Source: Siphlonurus alternatus
Lineage: Eukaryota; Arthropoda; Insecta; Ephemeroptera; Siphlonuridae
Length of the DNA stretch: 64,000 nucleotides
Assembly (NCBI GenBank): GCA_949825025.1
Contig: OX463784.1
Coordinates: forward strand, 10,361,431-10,425,430
Direction of reading: 5' to 3'
A program made the translations under genes and the position numbers. Positions within the stretch are counted from its first letter, which is position 1; each line of letters opens with the position of its first letter. Below the pieces are notes generated by a model, which did not search any database, had not been told where the DNA came from, and saw only the letters and a program-made list of their open reading frames with translations. Below are positions 38,652-51,492 of the stretch, one piece after another.

Positions 38652-39423
38652 TTAAAAAATTAATGTTCTAAAAATATAATACAAAATTTTTAATACAATA
38701 TTATTAATTTTTGCGTGTAAATAAATTAAATTTATTTTTTTTTAAAATATGAAATTAACAAAAATATTATGATGAATAACACAATATTAATAAAAAATAA
38801 TAAAAACAATTCTTCCCTCTACAAATAGTTAACCTTGATTATAAAATTGCAATCGTGGGCGTAGCCTATACAGCTTTTTTATGTTGGTGATATTATTATA
38901 TTACTGCAATATAGTATTGAAATTTCTTGGGTATATAATAAAATATTATTAAATTAAATAACTGATATCTTGCAGAGATTGTTGGGTAAACAAATTATCA
39001 TAATTCTAGTCATACCAAGTAAAACGCTACTATTAAAGAGCTAAAATATACAGACGCAAAAAATATAACTTTTAAAAATATGTCACAGATTTCAGATTTT
39101 AAATAATATTATTAATTATTGCATGTTGTTTAAAAAAAATAAAATATATATATTTTTCTAATATTCAAACAAAAATTTAATCAAAATATTATAATTAATA
39201 TAATATGAATACATTTTCATTAAAAAAAAATGCTTGTCTACTTATAGGAGCAACTGGGTTTACAATACTTAAGTGTTTCGAATACTCTTTTGAGTCTTTT
39301 GAGTATAATTAGTTCAGAGGTGATACAAAGATGTACTTTGACATAATCTCACTATAAAGAACTTTGAGAAGTTATACTCCCTGAGATTATACTCTGTGCA
39401 TAGGAATAAAAGTGATATTTTAT

Positions 39424-39507
39424 GTACACTCTATTTGAATACAAATGTCTGATCCGGCCATGTTAAAGTATAGCCAGATCGGACATTTTTATCTGAATGG
39501 AGTGTAC
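39424..39507. mobile_element. Mini hairpin element, 'GTACACTCCATT' family, copy 2
   Basis: An 84-bp copy: GTACACTCTATTTGAATACA and ATGTCTGATCCGGCCATG are mirrored by CAGATCGGACATTTTTATCT and GAATGGAGTGTAC. It is among the best conserved copies in the window. Confidence 0.7.
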
Positions 39508-39589
39508 ACCTAGGGACATTAAGAACGTTACCCCTGCCTCATTTACTGGAGATTTCAGAAAAAAAAGAGATCAGTTTTGTGTAAAATAA

Positions 39590-39760
39590 TAAAGTTTACC
39601 GAATTTAAAAGGTTTGTGTACTTTTTGGTTTACTTTTGAACCTAAAATTTTGCAGAGAGATTTCAAGCAGTCTGCGCAAAGTATTAAGATTTTTCATGCT
39701 CATATAGTTCAGCCAAAATTCTTCCACTTCCGGCTACTTCCGGTGGTAATCTTACATTAT
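39590..39760. mobile_element. Decayed relative of the 'CCGGAAGTGT' MITE
   Basis: CTTCCACTTCCGGCTACTTCCGGTGG (two blocks) matches the right inner arm of the copy at 3656, and ATTTTGCAGAGAGATTTCAA resembles the interior of the copy at 58884. The terminal repeats are not recoverable. Confidence 0.4.
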
Positions 39761-40791
39761 TGAACTTTATATAGATTGCGTGCTGATCACGTATTGAATA
39801 ACGTTAGTGTAACTTCGTCGTTTTATATTTCTATATGAAGGAGATCTTGTATCAGGAATCAAGCAGGTGCGCCCGACAGGTGGTTTTCTGTTACAGTATA
39901 CAAAATATTTTCCAGTTAGCAAATGAAATTATATTACGTGTAACATTGTCATGCTGATGTAGCTTGTTATTTAAAAATATTTATAAAAACAATACTATAT
40001 CGATATGTATCATAAGTGAACGTATTAATGCCTTAGAAATTAGAATGCTATTTTTGGTAACTATACAGTAAAAAAATATCAATAAAATTATTCTTTTATC
40101 CAAAACATACTCGTATTAGGGTTATATTCGTATTAAATCTTTGTTGTATTTTTCTGAAATGCATTTCTGATCTGAGTTTTTATTTTTTAGAAACTCGATA
40201 AAAAAGCAAGACTTATTTTGAAGTCCATAATTTCCTTTATGATATTAAAATAAATTATTAAAAGTTAGAGATTTAATTCGTTTTCAATAATAAATTGAAC
40301 ACAACACACACTCGTCGTAACTACAGAACAGCAGATGAAGCCTTTAAACTCTCACAAAAGTTAGTTCAACATTTTTTGAAGCTAAAAGGGTGCCCTACCC
40401 TTCATGCGTGAAATGAGTGGTTTTCCTGCAGTTGAAAATACATTACAAATTAAAATTAAAAGTTAACGATGTTATACTAACACATGAGGTTTCTGAGGAT
40501 TTGATATTCAGTATAGTGTTCGTTTTACATAGTGAAAAATTATGATTTTTTTTTATGCTTTTTCATATTTTCTGCAGAATATAATTTAATTGTCCTCGCC
40601 ATGTTAGATCAAATAGAAAGCAGAAGTTGAACTATCTCAAAAAATACTCCATTTAATATCCTGAAATTTAATTGATAATAGATTTAAGGACCTGCATCAT
40701 GGTAATATTTTTTCTTGTAATATGATTATTTGTAATATTTTTTTAAAATATTACTTCATTATCATAAATGTTAATAATAACTCTAAAAATG

Positions 40792-40793
<2 letters not shown>

Positions 40794-40841
<48 letters not shown>
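40794..40841. repeat. (TA)n microsatellite
   Basis: An uninterrupted AT/TA run of about 48 bases; it accounts for an Ile-Tyr repeat frame on the minus strand. Confidence 0.95.
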
Positions 40842-40845
<4 letters not shown>

Positions 40846-41581
40846 TTTGTATATTAATTGTAGTTTCTGATGCACCTTCACTGCAGATACATCATCAAAT
40901 AATGAAAATGAATGTTGCAAATTGATAATAAAAAAATGTAATAAAATTATGTATGATTTTTTTTTTCTCTTTGCACTTAAATATATCATATTAAGGAATT
41001 AATTAAGAATCTCTTGAGTACATGGATTACATCTTAAATATAATACATTTTAGCAGCTTTAAGGTAAATTTTAGTTAACGTGTTAAATTAAACGTCTTAT
41101 TCTTTTAACTCCAAAAGTTTCGGAAGTCATCGTGCAAAGAATTTGGCATTGACAGAGGGGGTTTAGTGACGAGATAGAGGCGCCAGCATCTTTTTCTGGA
41201 CACTATCGTAGTCCCAACTTTTAGACTTGAAACTAGCCTCAAGATAAGGACTTCAGTGATATCTCTGATGTAATATATGAAGCTGAAACCATCAAGCAGT
41301 GAAAAGTGTAAAGTGAGAATAGAATTTGCAATATAAAACATTATTATTTAACAGAATAATAACAGAATTTCAGCTAGATATGTACAATACAAACAAAATT
41401 ATGGTTAACATTAAGTCTTTAAGAATTTCTTGATTACAAATTTATGTAGAATAAATCGAGTTATTTACCATGTTTTATAAATTTTTTAACTCCCAAAATC
41501 GTGATTTAAAATGTTATGCTATCATAGTGAAAAATATTTAACAGACCAGCAGGGCAAAGGTATGTTATGAGACTATAATAA

Positions 41582-41623
41582 ATAGAGTATCGACATCAAA
41601 AATTTGTACTAAAAAAATGGATG

Positions 41624-41655
<32 letters not shown>

Positions 41656-41952
41656 ACAAATGGTATGGGTGCAAAGTTATATCACTCTGATTTTTTTTTT
41701 TTTTTTTTTTTTTTTCGGATTTTTTAAAGCCCAGGAAGTGTTGCTAAAAGGTTTTGCCGGGGTTGGGTTCAAACCCACGCACCTTCTATAGGTCCTTTTA
41801 TTAGGAGAGGCGTCACTCTCTTTGTACTTTCTGCAATTTTTTAAAACTTTTCCCTGGACTTAAATAATTCTGAAAAAAAAAAATCAGGTTACCATAATTT
41901 TGCACCCTCTATTAATTTCTACAATGAAAAATTTTGAGGCCGATACTCCATT
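41582..41952. mobile_element. Palindromic MITE, 'AATGGAGTATCGACC' end type, second copy
   Basis: The ends ATAGAGTATCGACATCAAAA and TTTTGAGGCCGATACTCCATT flank arms expanded by an A-run (about 41627-41651) and a T-run (about 41692-41715). The centre has GGGTTCAAACCC (41765-41776), a degenerate version of the B-box motif in the neighbouring copy, and TCCTTTTATTAGGAGAGGC. Confidence 0.7.
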
Positions 41953-42214
41953 ATGAAACAGCATCTTATTTTAAGGGTATTAGAGGATTCTGTAAAATCT
42001 GAAAAAAATTTGGCGATACTTAACTAGAGGTCCATAAATTTATTAATATATGATTCGTATGCATGTTTTTCAAAAATGTTCTGGTTATAGTAGATAATAT
42101 TATACCACTTTGTAGATAATGAAGAATAATGTACTACAGATGCATCCGTGTAATTAAAGTATGGTTTACAAGTAATATTTTTTGTCATAAAAAAAAACTC
42201 CACATAAATTTTGA

Positions 42215-42535
42215 AATGGAGTACCGACCCCAATTTTTTTTATTGCAGAAATGGATAGAGGGTGCAAAGTTATGCTACTCTGATTTTTTTCAGATTTTTT
42301 AGAGCCCGGCAAATATTTTTTAAAAATTATTGAAAGTGCAGAAAAAGTGCCGCCTCTTGCCGCCTCTCTTAATAAAAGATAGGACCCAAAAGGGACGTGG
42401 ATTCGAACCCGACGTCGCCAAAACTTTTTAGCAATACTTCCCGGTCCCTAAAAAATCTGAAAAAAATCAGAGTAACACAACTTTTCATCCTCTATCCATT
42501 TTTGCTATAAAATATTTTGAGGTCGATACTCCATT
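42215..42535. mobile_element. Palindromic MITE, 'AATGGAGTATCGACC' end type, with tRNA-like B box
   Basis: The outer ends AATGGAGTACCGACC and GGTCGATACTCCATT differ from the 10.6/51.5-kb type, while the inner arms (TTATTGCAGAAATGGATAGA, TCTATCCATTTTTGC) are shared with it. The central spacer contains GGATTCGAACCC (42399-42410), whose complement matches the tRNA B box GGTTCGANTCC exactly. Confidence 0.75.
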
Positions 42536-45500
42536 AAAAAAAAATGGATTTCATAATTCAATTATAATACTTTAATTAATTATATTTACTTAAATTTTAA
42601 CTATACTCTTTTTATATCACAATCGTCCTCTGTTTTACAATTGAAAACATTTGCATGTTCTTTTATAGCTCATTATTATACAATATTTTGTTGAGCTCAT
42701 CTGTTTTTAAAATTAATGTAAAAATATATTTCTTTGAAAGTTAAAAAACATATTTTCATCTTCACCCACGTCGGAAATCAATTTTAATGCTCCACTGCTT
42801 TCATTATTTATTTTTTGACAAGTTAATAACTGAAAGTTCTTCCTTCAAATAAATAATATCTCAAAGTTTGGGAGGCGACACAAAGTGAAGAGGTAATCAA
42901 ATAAGTTTTCATTTTTCATTTTTCTGCCTCCTTCGTGCAGAAAACATCCTCAATTATCTTACTGGAAGTTATGAAAAGAAGAAACAAAAACATCGTTATT
43001 TATCATTATAATTATAGAAATAAACAGGATCATTGTTTTATGCTACTTTTAAATTACATTATTTTATACTTATATAATTAAAGTATATAAAACAGAGCTA
43101 CGACTGCTACAAGAACAATGCTATGGTGTAATTTTATAAAATAAATGTTTTTTTATGTTTTATTTAAAAAAAAAAAAACAGATTTGATGTTACATAAATA
43201 ATAATTAAATTGCAGTATAAGACCCAATGAGTTGGGAAAACTCGTAGACTGGGAAATAGTCATTTACATTTAGATAATCTATAAAATGGCATTACATATT
43301 AAATATCATTAATTCACCACTATAAAATTTGTACTGTACAAATATGATAATGTTATACAAAATCTATAAAAAACTATACATACTATATAATATACGATTA
43401 TAATAGTAAGATACAACACAAGTTATAATTTTCTCCCAAATTATTAATATCATAATTTTTCATAATACACTCTTTATACGACAAAGTTAAAAATCATTAA
43501 AATAAATTAATGAATTTTATTATAATTATATAATTAACACAAATACAAATAATAAATTTAAAATATTTATTTCTTTAAAATACGATTGCATAATAATACA
43601 TAATATCTTACAATTTGCAAAAAAGATTACTATATAGTGGAAGACATTAAGAGTTATGACACATTAATATAGCATATAAAAATAGCTCTTATGCACATAG
43701 TTATACTGAATGGAGTTAAGCTTTAAGTATATGATTAGAGGTGTGGTTCCGTGTATAATGTAGTAGAGAATCTGACTCAGCTATGTCGTGATATGAATTT
43801 GCATAAGCAAATACACGAAGTAAACATTATACATCTCAACAACCATCTTCTGGCTAAACATTTCTATATATCTTACTATAAGATATAAATAGATACATCT
43901 AAAACCACAAGGTTATAATTAAGTGTACACAGAAACAATTAAAAAAGAAAAAAAAAATCATGCACACTACTCAAGATGTTACATAACCGGAAATAATTTG
44001 AACTTGTCATAAACTTACATTTCGTAATATTGAATTCCATGAATAAAATTGTAAATCATCAGATACTTTATTTTGGTTTAAATATTTTGTGACACTTGAT
44101 AATTATAAAATCTTTGATTATACCAGACTATTAATCAAATTCAATTATTTTTTATTTCCACAATGTTCTACAATCAAATGCATTAAAATATACAATAACA
44201 CAAATTCTTGAGGTTTCAAAATTCGTCAATTTCGCACAGATGATTAGAAATTAATCTTTACCTGACATTGTTGTAAACATTTATCAATAAAATTAAATAA
44301 TATATTTTAAATTGAAATTATATAGAATCTTATGATTAAAAAAAATATAAGTGTACTATACAAAAAAATAAAATTATAATAAACTATAATTTTTATATTT
44401 GTTAATTAAATATTATGAAATAAACTTTTATAATCTGTCACGTACTGCTTTTGAAAAAACTCAAAAAAAGTAAGAAATATACTTAATTAATATAGTAATA
44501 TGCAATAACACTGGGTTACAATTCAAATGATAAAAAGTACACATTTCACAGTAAGATTATTAAAATGAGGAAAAAAATCATGCAAAATATTCAGTATTGC
44601 GTAACTTGACTTTGTCATATAAGAATTACATTTCAAAATTTTGAATTTCATGAACTCATCTCAATCACGTTCTACATTACTTTTTGAAAATCTACTGATA
44701 TATATATATATAAATCGCTTCCACCATCTAATTTGTAAATCCTCTGGTTATCATAAAGCTGAACAATCTTGTATATGTAAATTATGTAATGAATATTGTA
44801 GCCAATATCATTTAAATACCTGTAAATCTATAAGAGTTAAACCTATCAGTGATTATGCCAAGGGAGACTTCATATAATCTATTTTGAATAACAATTAAGC
44901 AAAACAAACTTTTCATTCTATTTATTTTCTATGTCATATCTTGATTTATACGTATATGATATAATATGATGTAACAAGCTGTCAATATCACCTGTTATTT
45001 TATATTGCTTATCATTTTCTATTATTCTGTAACTATTATATGTAATTTTTATGTGTTTTTATCTGTTTATCATGTTCTAATATTATTCTATATGTACACT
45101 TTTGTGTTTAAGGATGAATCTCAGTAGGTTGAGATCTCGCAATCGTACCGCCTGAATGCAACAAGACTTGCAGGGGACTTAGAACTCACCATCATTAGGT
45201 AGCATACAAATTTTGAAGCGAATCTGTCTTATCAGTTTTGTGAAAACTGAAGTAGAAGTTTAACATTGGCCTTATGGACGAAAACCGGAAATGGAGGTGT
45301 TGTAAGAAAACTGTAAGACTGAATTTGCTCAAACCATAAGCGATTAAGTTTTAGAACATTTTCGATTTTTTAAAATTTATTTCATTCGATTCGTTTGCAG
45401 GGAAATATTCTTTGACTCCAGCAGTAACTGAGATTCATCGTTAATAAAAAACTTAATTATATAAATCGCTTTAGTATCTCTCTCCCTTGACAGTGTACTA

Positions 45501-46669
45501 ACAATTAGATGCTTATTCTTATTTCAATTAAACTGCATTGATAACAATTTTAAATAGAATTAAATAATATATTTTTTGTTGCTATTGTTTTACAATAAAA
45601 AAGGTTTAAAATTATATTACTAAGAAAACTATAATAAAATAGTAAATAATATTATTATTAATTATTATATTGTTTTTATAAATTAAAGGTTATAAAATTT
45701 TACAATATATTATATCATTGCATTGAAATTTTTATTCAGTCTAACATATTAAACAACTATACTTAAACAACTATACTGAATAATTATTTCCTATCACTCC
45801 ACCACAGCCTGCGTTTTCACATGCATGATAAATGAAAACGAGTAAAAACGATGGCAAATCCATCATCCCTAAAACCAATACACATTACAACCGATGATCG
45901 ATTGTTACGAATAGTATATATTTAATTTTTGAATGTAAATTGCGCTATCAATCTTGATTTATTGGAGTCAACTTAGAATATTGAATCCCCTATTTATCGA
46001 ATAAATAGAAAGATATACAGGATAATTTTAGGTTTCAACCATTATTTATGTAACCATAATACCGATAAATTGTAATTTATATTTAGTATTTGTTACTATT
46101 TTTATATTGTAATACAATAATCCATGAAAGGGATACAGAAAAAAACTTCATACAATTTTATCAGGAATAAAGATTGAGCAACCTTTCTAGATCAATAAAA
46201 TATCATGCTATAATATGAACGTTTTAAGTGGCACTTATAAAATATAGTTGAGAATTCTAGAAAACTGTTTTCTATATACTGACCTAAGGTTTCAATGGCT
46301 CCCATTTCTATAAGAAAACATAATTATAGACAGAAATGAACGTAGGGATTTATATATATTAATAAAATTTGTATTATCTATGGTAAAAGTAATAGTATCT
46401 AGTTATTCTCAAATAGAGAAATAATACAAGGGCTATATTTCATATACATATCATGATATCATGTATAATATATAAAGCTTATTTGACTTTTCACATAAGC
46501 AGCTTACAAGTGGAAGCTGTATCAGCTTAAAATAAATAGACAATATGAATATTAATATAAGGATTCACACAGAAAAAGGAGCAGGCCGGGGACGTATGAA
46601 ATTTTTGGTCACCTCATTAAATTTATAAATAAAAAAGTTACTTTGACTATATTAATCGAAAGAGGGGGT
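42536..46669. other. AT-rich DNA without recognisable genes
   Basis: Besides the inverted-repeat element at 45110 I see nothing coding. The 78-codon frame at 44641-44877 has several Cys and His residues (CICKLCNEYC) but no zinc-finger spacing that I can defend. Confidence 0.55.
45110..45443. mobile_element. Inverted-repeat element with GATGAATCTCAGT ends
   Basis: AAGGATGAATCTCAGTAGGT on the left is matched in reverse by CAGTAACTGAGATTCATCGT on the right, about 17 bp of terminal repeat around 300 bp of non-repeated DNA. TTTA and TTAA border the ends. No transposase frame is present. Confidence 0.5.
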
Positions 46670-48142
46670 CAATTTATGTAAAAGTGAATTTTATGCGAAT
46701 TTTTGAAACCCTGTAGAACCGACAAACTGGCACTGAAGATGGTCATATTCCATCGAAAGTACCGCCTCCACGGCCTCCAGACACCTCTGACGTCAACCTA
46801 AGATGCACTTTTTGTAAAGAAGCCATCTCATGCAATATCCTTATTGACTGCTGCAGTGGATGGATTATTCACCAAACATTTATACCTCATTAAAAAATAA
46901 AAATTATAAATACACACCTTATATAACTGGCGAGGATGCAGCTGACAATTTATTTGTTATCACAGAGATGCGACATCATCTTCATTGTCAATGAAATCAA
47001 ACATAATATACGTGATAATACGGCTTCGTGATTTTTGACTCTGATGTTGACAAGCAGGAGCGGCACGAGGTCGCGCTGTCTTTATATTTTTGCCAATTCA
47101 ATAAAAGTCATATTCTAGGCGGACTACAATTAAATAAGAGCCCCTGAAATCTGTTTATTGTTATACTAATTCTAAGGGAGGTAGATTCCGTCAAATTTTA
47201 CTTCAGTCAATGCATTTTTCGATAAAAAAAAAACACTATAATATATTGGAGAATCAAATGAGCACGGCTTGCGGCAGTGACGGCATGCGGTCTCAAGATC
47301 GAAAAATAATAATGTTTACGTAACAATTTTATTGGGAATTTTGTTATTTTTGTTACGCAAATAAATAAAAATACGTACATAACCTAAAAAAAATTTAAAA
47401 TTAAAAAAATAATTAAATGTGTACGCATTTTTATTTATTCGTGATTGCGTAACAAAATTCGAAATAGCAATAAAATTATTGAAAAAAATGTTACGTAAAC
47501 ATTATTATTTTTTGATCTTGAGACCCACAATTCCCTGCGCGCGGCGCTTGCCGTCAGCCGTGATGATTTGAGTTTCCAATTTACTATATAGTGTTTTTAT
47601 CGAAAAATGCATTGAATGAAGTAAAATTTGACGGAATCTACCTCCTTTAGAATAAGTATAACAATAAACAGATTTCAGAGGCTCTTATTTAATTGCAGTC
47701 CGCCTAGAATATGACTTGAATTGGCAAAAATATAAAGACAGCGCGACCTCGTACGTGCCGCTCCTGCTTGTCAACATCAGAGTCAAAAATCACGAAGCCG
47801 TATTATCACGTATATTATGTTTGATTTCATTGACAATGAAGATGATGTCGCATCTCTGTGATAACAAATAAATTGTCAGCTGCATCCTCGCCAGTTATAT
47901 AAGGTGTGTATTTATAATTTTTATTTTTTAATGAGGTATAAATGTTTGGTGAATAATTCATCCACTGCAGCAGTCAATAAGGATATTGCATGAGATGGCT
48001 TCTTTACAAAAAGTGCATCTTAGGTTGACGTCAGAGGCGTCTGGAGGCGGCACTTTCGATGGAATGTGACCATCTTCAGTGCCAGTTTGTCGGTTCCACA
48101 GGGTTTAAAAAATTCGCATAAAATTCACTTATACATAATTTG
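46670..48142. mobile_element. Giant foldback element, about 1.47 kb palindrome
   Basis: The left arm begins CAATTTATGTAAAAGTGAATTT and the right arm ends AAATTCACTTATACATAATTTG. Reading inward, both arms share the same ordered blocks over roughly 700 bp, for example CCGACAAACTGGCACTGAAG, CATCTCATGCAATATCCTTA, ATAATACGGCTTCGTGATTT and CGGACTACAATTAAATAAGA. The centre is near 47405. Arm identity is high, with small differences such as a GC-rich block at 47262-47292 against 47527-47566. No long open frame is present. It resembles a foldback or very long TIR element; a local inverted duplication is the alternative. Confidence 0.8.
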
Positions 48143-48167
48143 ACATAATTTGAAGAATTTTGAATTA

Positions 48168-48215
48168 ATACAGTAAAAAATTTCGAGGTCGGTACTCTAT
48201 TATGAAATAATGCAA
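48168..48215. repeat. Solo terminus of the 'AATGGAGTATCGACC' family
   Basis: AAAAATTTCGAGGTCGGTACTCTATTATG matches the right end of the elements at 41582 and 42215 in two blocks. It lies about 30 bp outside the giant palindrome ending at 48142. I find no convincing partner end on the left side. Confidence 0.5.
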
Positions 48216-48334
48216 AAGGACAATCTCGTTGTAGTATACAATATACCTGAGCAGTAACATATATAATAATATGAACATACATGGAACTTTAAGTATGTCC
48301 AAGGTGTGTGCATGGAGCTCGTATATAACCTCTT

Positions 48335-48400
48335 GCACCGACCAATAAGGTTTCCAGTCCACGGTTCTCTCAGATTACTTAGGTAAATGCTAAAAAAAAT
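48335..48400 (+). mobile_element. Possible SINE body fragment
   Basis: CAATAAGGTTTCCAGTCCACGG and TTCTCTCAG resemble the conserved GGTTTCCACGTTTCCCTCAG block of the 5S-derived SINE. Nothing else of the element is visible here. Confidence 0.3.
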
Positions 48401-48504
48401 ACGTACAGAACATGACAGCGAGAGTAAATTAACATTAAATTTCAGTACATCCGTAAAAATCAACAACTCAGATTATAACTGTAATATTACTTTCAATAAT
48501 GTAG

Positions 48505-48645
48505 CCCCCCCCCCCCGAAATTTTAGATTTAACATGGGAAATATATAAGGCAATTTCCCCACTCAATTTTTTTTAAATGTATTTGCCTTATGGAGGGGGC
48601 CCACCCCCTTCCCCCCGAATTTTTTTCCTGCATCCGCGCCTGCCC
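48505..48645. mobile_element. Decayed relative of the CAGGCGCGGATC hAT-type MITE
   Basis: The right end CATCCGCGCCTG and the interior (C-run left, CCCACCCCCTTCCCCCCGAAT right, a shared GGCAATTTCCCCACTC-like block) match the intact copy at 53687. The left end is lost in a C14 run. No target-site duplication is visible. Confidence 0.5.
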
Positions 48646-48664
48646 AGAATTGATATAAATCTCT

Positions 48665-48857
48665 GAATACCACAAACTTTACTCACACTTTTTCTTTGTT
48701 TCAGCTAATAAGAGACAAAAAAAAAAAAAAATATGCAAATATTCACAATTTTGGGAAAAGTAAAAACAGCTAGTAAATTCAAATTCACCACGCGTCTCTC
48801 TAAATCTATAACGCCCACAAAAAATAGCATGGGTTATAACGTTTGTGGAGTCCTTTA
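48665..48857. mobile_element. MITE, 'CTCTGGAGANCACGAACGTTACTC' family, decayed copy
   Basis: CTCTGAATACCACAAACTTTAC on the left and ATAACGTTTGTGGAGTCC on the right are mirrored, with TTTCTTTGTTTCAGCTAATA aligning to TTGCTTTGTTTCTAGATATT of the copy at 22815. Confidence 0.55.
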
Positions 48858-49626
48858 ATTGTACAACTTTTAATAACTATAGCATTTAATCAAATTAAAA
48901 AAAAAAAAAGTATGTATTATTCAAAATTTAATATCTTTTCATTTGTTTATAAAAAAGACTAGAACAAAAGACAAAGCCCTCTAATAAATGTAACAATAAA
49001 ATAATATTTTTGTTTGAAATCTCCAAAGTTGACACAGACAAAAGGCTTTGTTACGAAAACAGTTGTACTGGAAAATATTTAACAGTCCAAGCTCGACCTA
49101 CGTCGTTAATTTAACTTTTGTGCAAACTTTTGGACGTAATTAAAACTTTGATAACAATGTGGAATTAAAATTTTAATAATAACAAAGAATCAGCTTTCTT
49201 GTCTGTCTCTTTTATTTAATATATATTATTAAATTTTAAGATATAATGTTCATTAAAAATATAATTTTGAGTGAAAGTTACAAATATGGCGAGAAAATAA
49301 GAATAAAAACTAAATATATGACTTTTACACTAAAGGCTATTTTAAAATGTTTTTATAGAGAATATAGCTCTTATGAGAATGTTGAAATACATTGTTTTTG
49401 CGGACGTAAAATAGCAAACAATTAAATGTAACACACGAAGAGCATAATACATCAGTGTTTTTATTTGCAAATTTGCAGATGACACATCATATTAATTCAG
49501 GTATTATCAGGTACAACGTGCTACCTGTGTTAAAACCATTAAATTTGCCAAATAATCATCAACCAATTCACATACACCTTAAGTTCGTCCGCTTTTAGAC
49601 TTTTCCACTAACGTGGTGAACTCTTT

Positions 49627-49725
49627 TTTTTTTTTTACAACAAATCACCCCTAAATGAGCTTGAAGCTAGAGACGGGTGGGGATGAAGGGGAAAAGAATG
49701 GTGGCCGTCTCTATAGTGGCTGTTC
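49627..49725. repeat. Dispersed repeat fragment of the same SINE-like family
   Basis: A poly-T run leads into CACCCCTAAATGAGCTTGAAGC, then GACGGGTGGGG and GAATGGTGGCCG. The order of the shared blocks is the same as in the copies near 5.8 and 25.1 kb. Confidence 0.4.
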
Positions 49726-51034
49726 TTTTTACTTGTCTCAAAATCTAAATCTGCATCTCTTATTTGTTCTTTTAAAGTGGGAGTTTAAATCAATCAAGCA
49801 AGGTTAAAAGGGTGCTGTTCCGAGGTTAATTCCAAACGACCCCTTTTTCACTTGATTTTTAATCAAATAAGACTATTTTACTCGAAAGAAGGTCCGTTTA
49901 GAAAATAGTAAATATAAGAGCGTACACTTTATTTCTCTAAAAATTTAACATCCATGAAGTCAGAGAGAGGTCAAAGGTAAGGTCCATGGTCTCCAGAGGT
50001 GTACATCTTAACATTAAATTAAATGGCACAAAAAAATGACAAAGTGTCGTAAAATTGTTAGCTAACAAATTAAAAACTTAAATTAAATTAATCTTTTTAT
50101 TATTATTTAAAAAATTACTTTATTAAACATTTAAAAATAATAGAATGTTTGAGACTATTTTCTTTAAATATATATTTTATTATTATTTATTTTTAAATGT
50201 TGTGATACAGATAAAATTAATAATAATTATGTTCTACATGTATGTCTATGTAACAAATAAGCTGTTATATAAAACAATCGTGAATATGCTCGATATAACT
50301 TGAACAATTGGTTGGTAATTTACAAGTAAACAAAAATATTCAAAATATGGAAAGAAATAATCAAATTGCACATTGAAGTTACGTTATACAGTATATGTAC
50401 GTGGAAATGCTCTATGACTTACTTGTTAGTGTGGAAAGATACGTTATAATTAAAATATATTATAGACTTCCATTATTTTTATCTGCTGATTCTGAACTCC
50501 TTGAATGAATGTAAAAAAATTCATGAAATGCCATTGGCACAATTTGATGTTAAAATACAAAAGAAGAAAATTAAAAAATAAATTCTTTTTCTTTGTCTTC
50601 TAACTTTCTATAATAATAAAAATAAAACTTATTTCCTTGACATTGTCGTTTTTATAAGGAAATTTTAGAAATAAAAATCATTATTATTCAAGCCTCTGGG
50701 AAACAATATCCTTCCCAAAGAAAAGAAATGTTTGAAACAATAATCTTGTATTCCTTTCATTAAAAACTATATTATAAAAATATATTTAAAACTTTTTAAT
50801 TAACTAAGTTAAAAAATGTTTTATCCAAGAAAAAAAATTGTACTATTCTTTTTAGTAATAGCGTATTTTAGATGCTATTTAAAACCTTATAACTTGTATA
50901 TTGTACTTACAATTAAATAATAAATACAATAAACCTTTTTAAAAATGTAAATATCTTTTAATTGAGTCTTTATTGGGATTAAATGAAAGTAATAAGAAAT
51001 AAAAAAAAATAATTACGTCCTGAAGTCAGATTTT
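49726..51034. other. AT-rich DNA without recognisable genes
   Basis: Nothing supported; mostly A/T with one terminus-like scrap (GTCTCCAGAGGTG, about 49990) of the CTCTGGAGA MITE family. Confidence 0.55.
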
Positions 51035-51492
51035 TATTTAAATAAATAAATTCTTATTTATTCGGCAACAGTTACAGAACCAATGACCAAATATAATAAA
51101 GTCAATAACACAACATACAAAAAAATACACATAATAATAGTACCAATAAAAAATGATTAATATAAATATAAAGGAAAAAAAAAAACACAGTAAAATGATA
51201 GTCATGCACAATAAATAGCAAAAAAAAAAATAAAATAAAATAAAAAAATGCTTAAAACCTTAAAACAGAGCATTCATCAGATTGGTCCGAAATTGACGTA
51301 AAGAAGAGTTGAATATGTCCACATTACTATGATCAGATACAAATTTGTTGTAGAGATTTTGCACTCTCGAACAAAAAACAAACTTTGATGCATCAACACG
51401 CCCCCTCGGAGGCTTGAAGAGCACAGTGTGACGGTTGTACCGAGGAGGCGCATTCAAACAGAACAACCTCAAAATTTTACATGAAGTAACAC
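51035..51492 (-). mobile_element. LINE 3' end (RT C-terminus), cut by a palindromic element
   Basis: On the minus strand, roughly 75 codons ending at 51260 encode an RT C-terminus-like tail: C-K-I-L-R-L-F, then a PPRYNRHTVLFKPPRGR block, then FVFCSRVQNLYNKF where other LINEs have F-x-x-R-x-x-x-L-W-N-x-L. The 3' UTR runs to about 51035 and ends in AATAAATAAG with T-rich runs. The coding frame is interrupted at 51493 by a 340-bp palindromic element; the sequence on its far side does not obviously resume the frame. The LINE was therefore either truncated there or its 5' part has decayed. Confidence 0.65.

Noticed and set aside
44641..44877. Possible zinc-finger peptide (CICKLCNEYC)
   Set aside because: Cys/His spacing does not fit a known finger, the frame is short, and the flanks are AT-rich noise.
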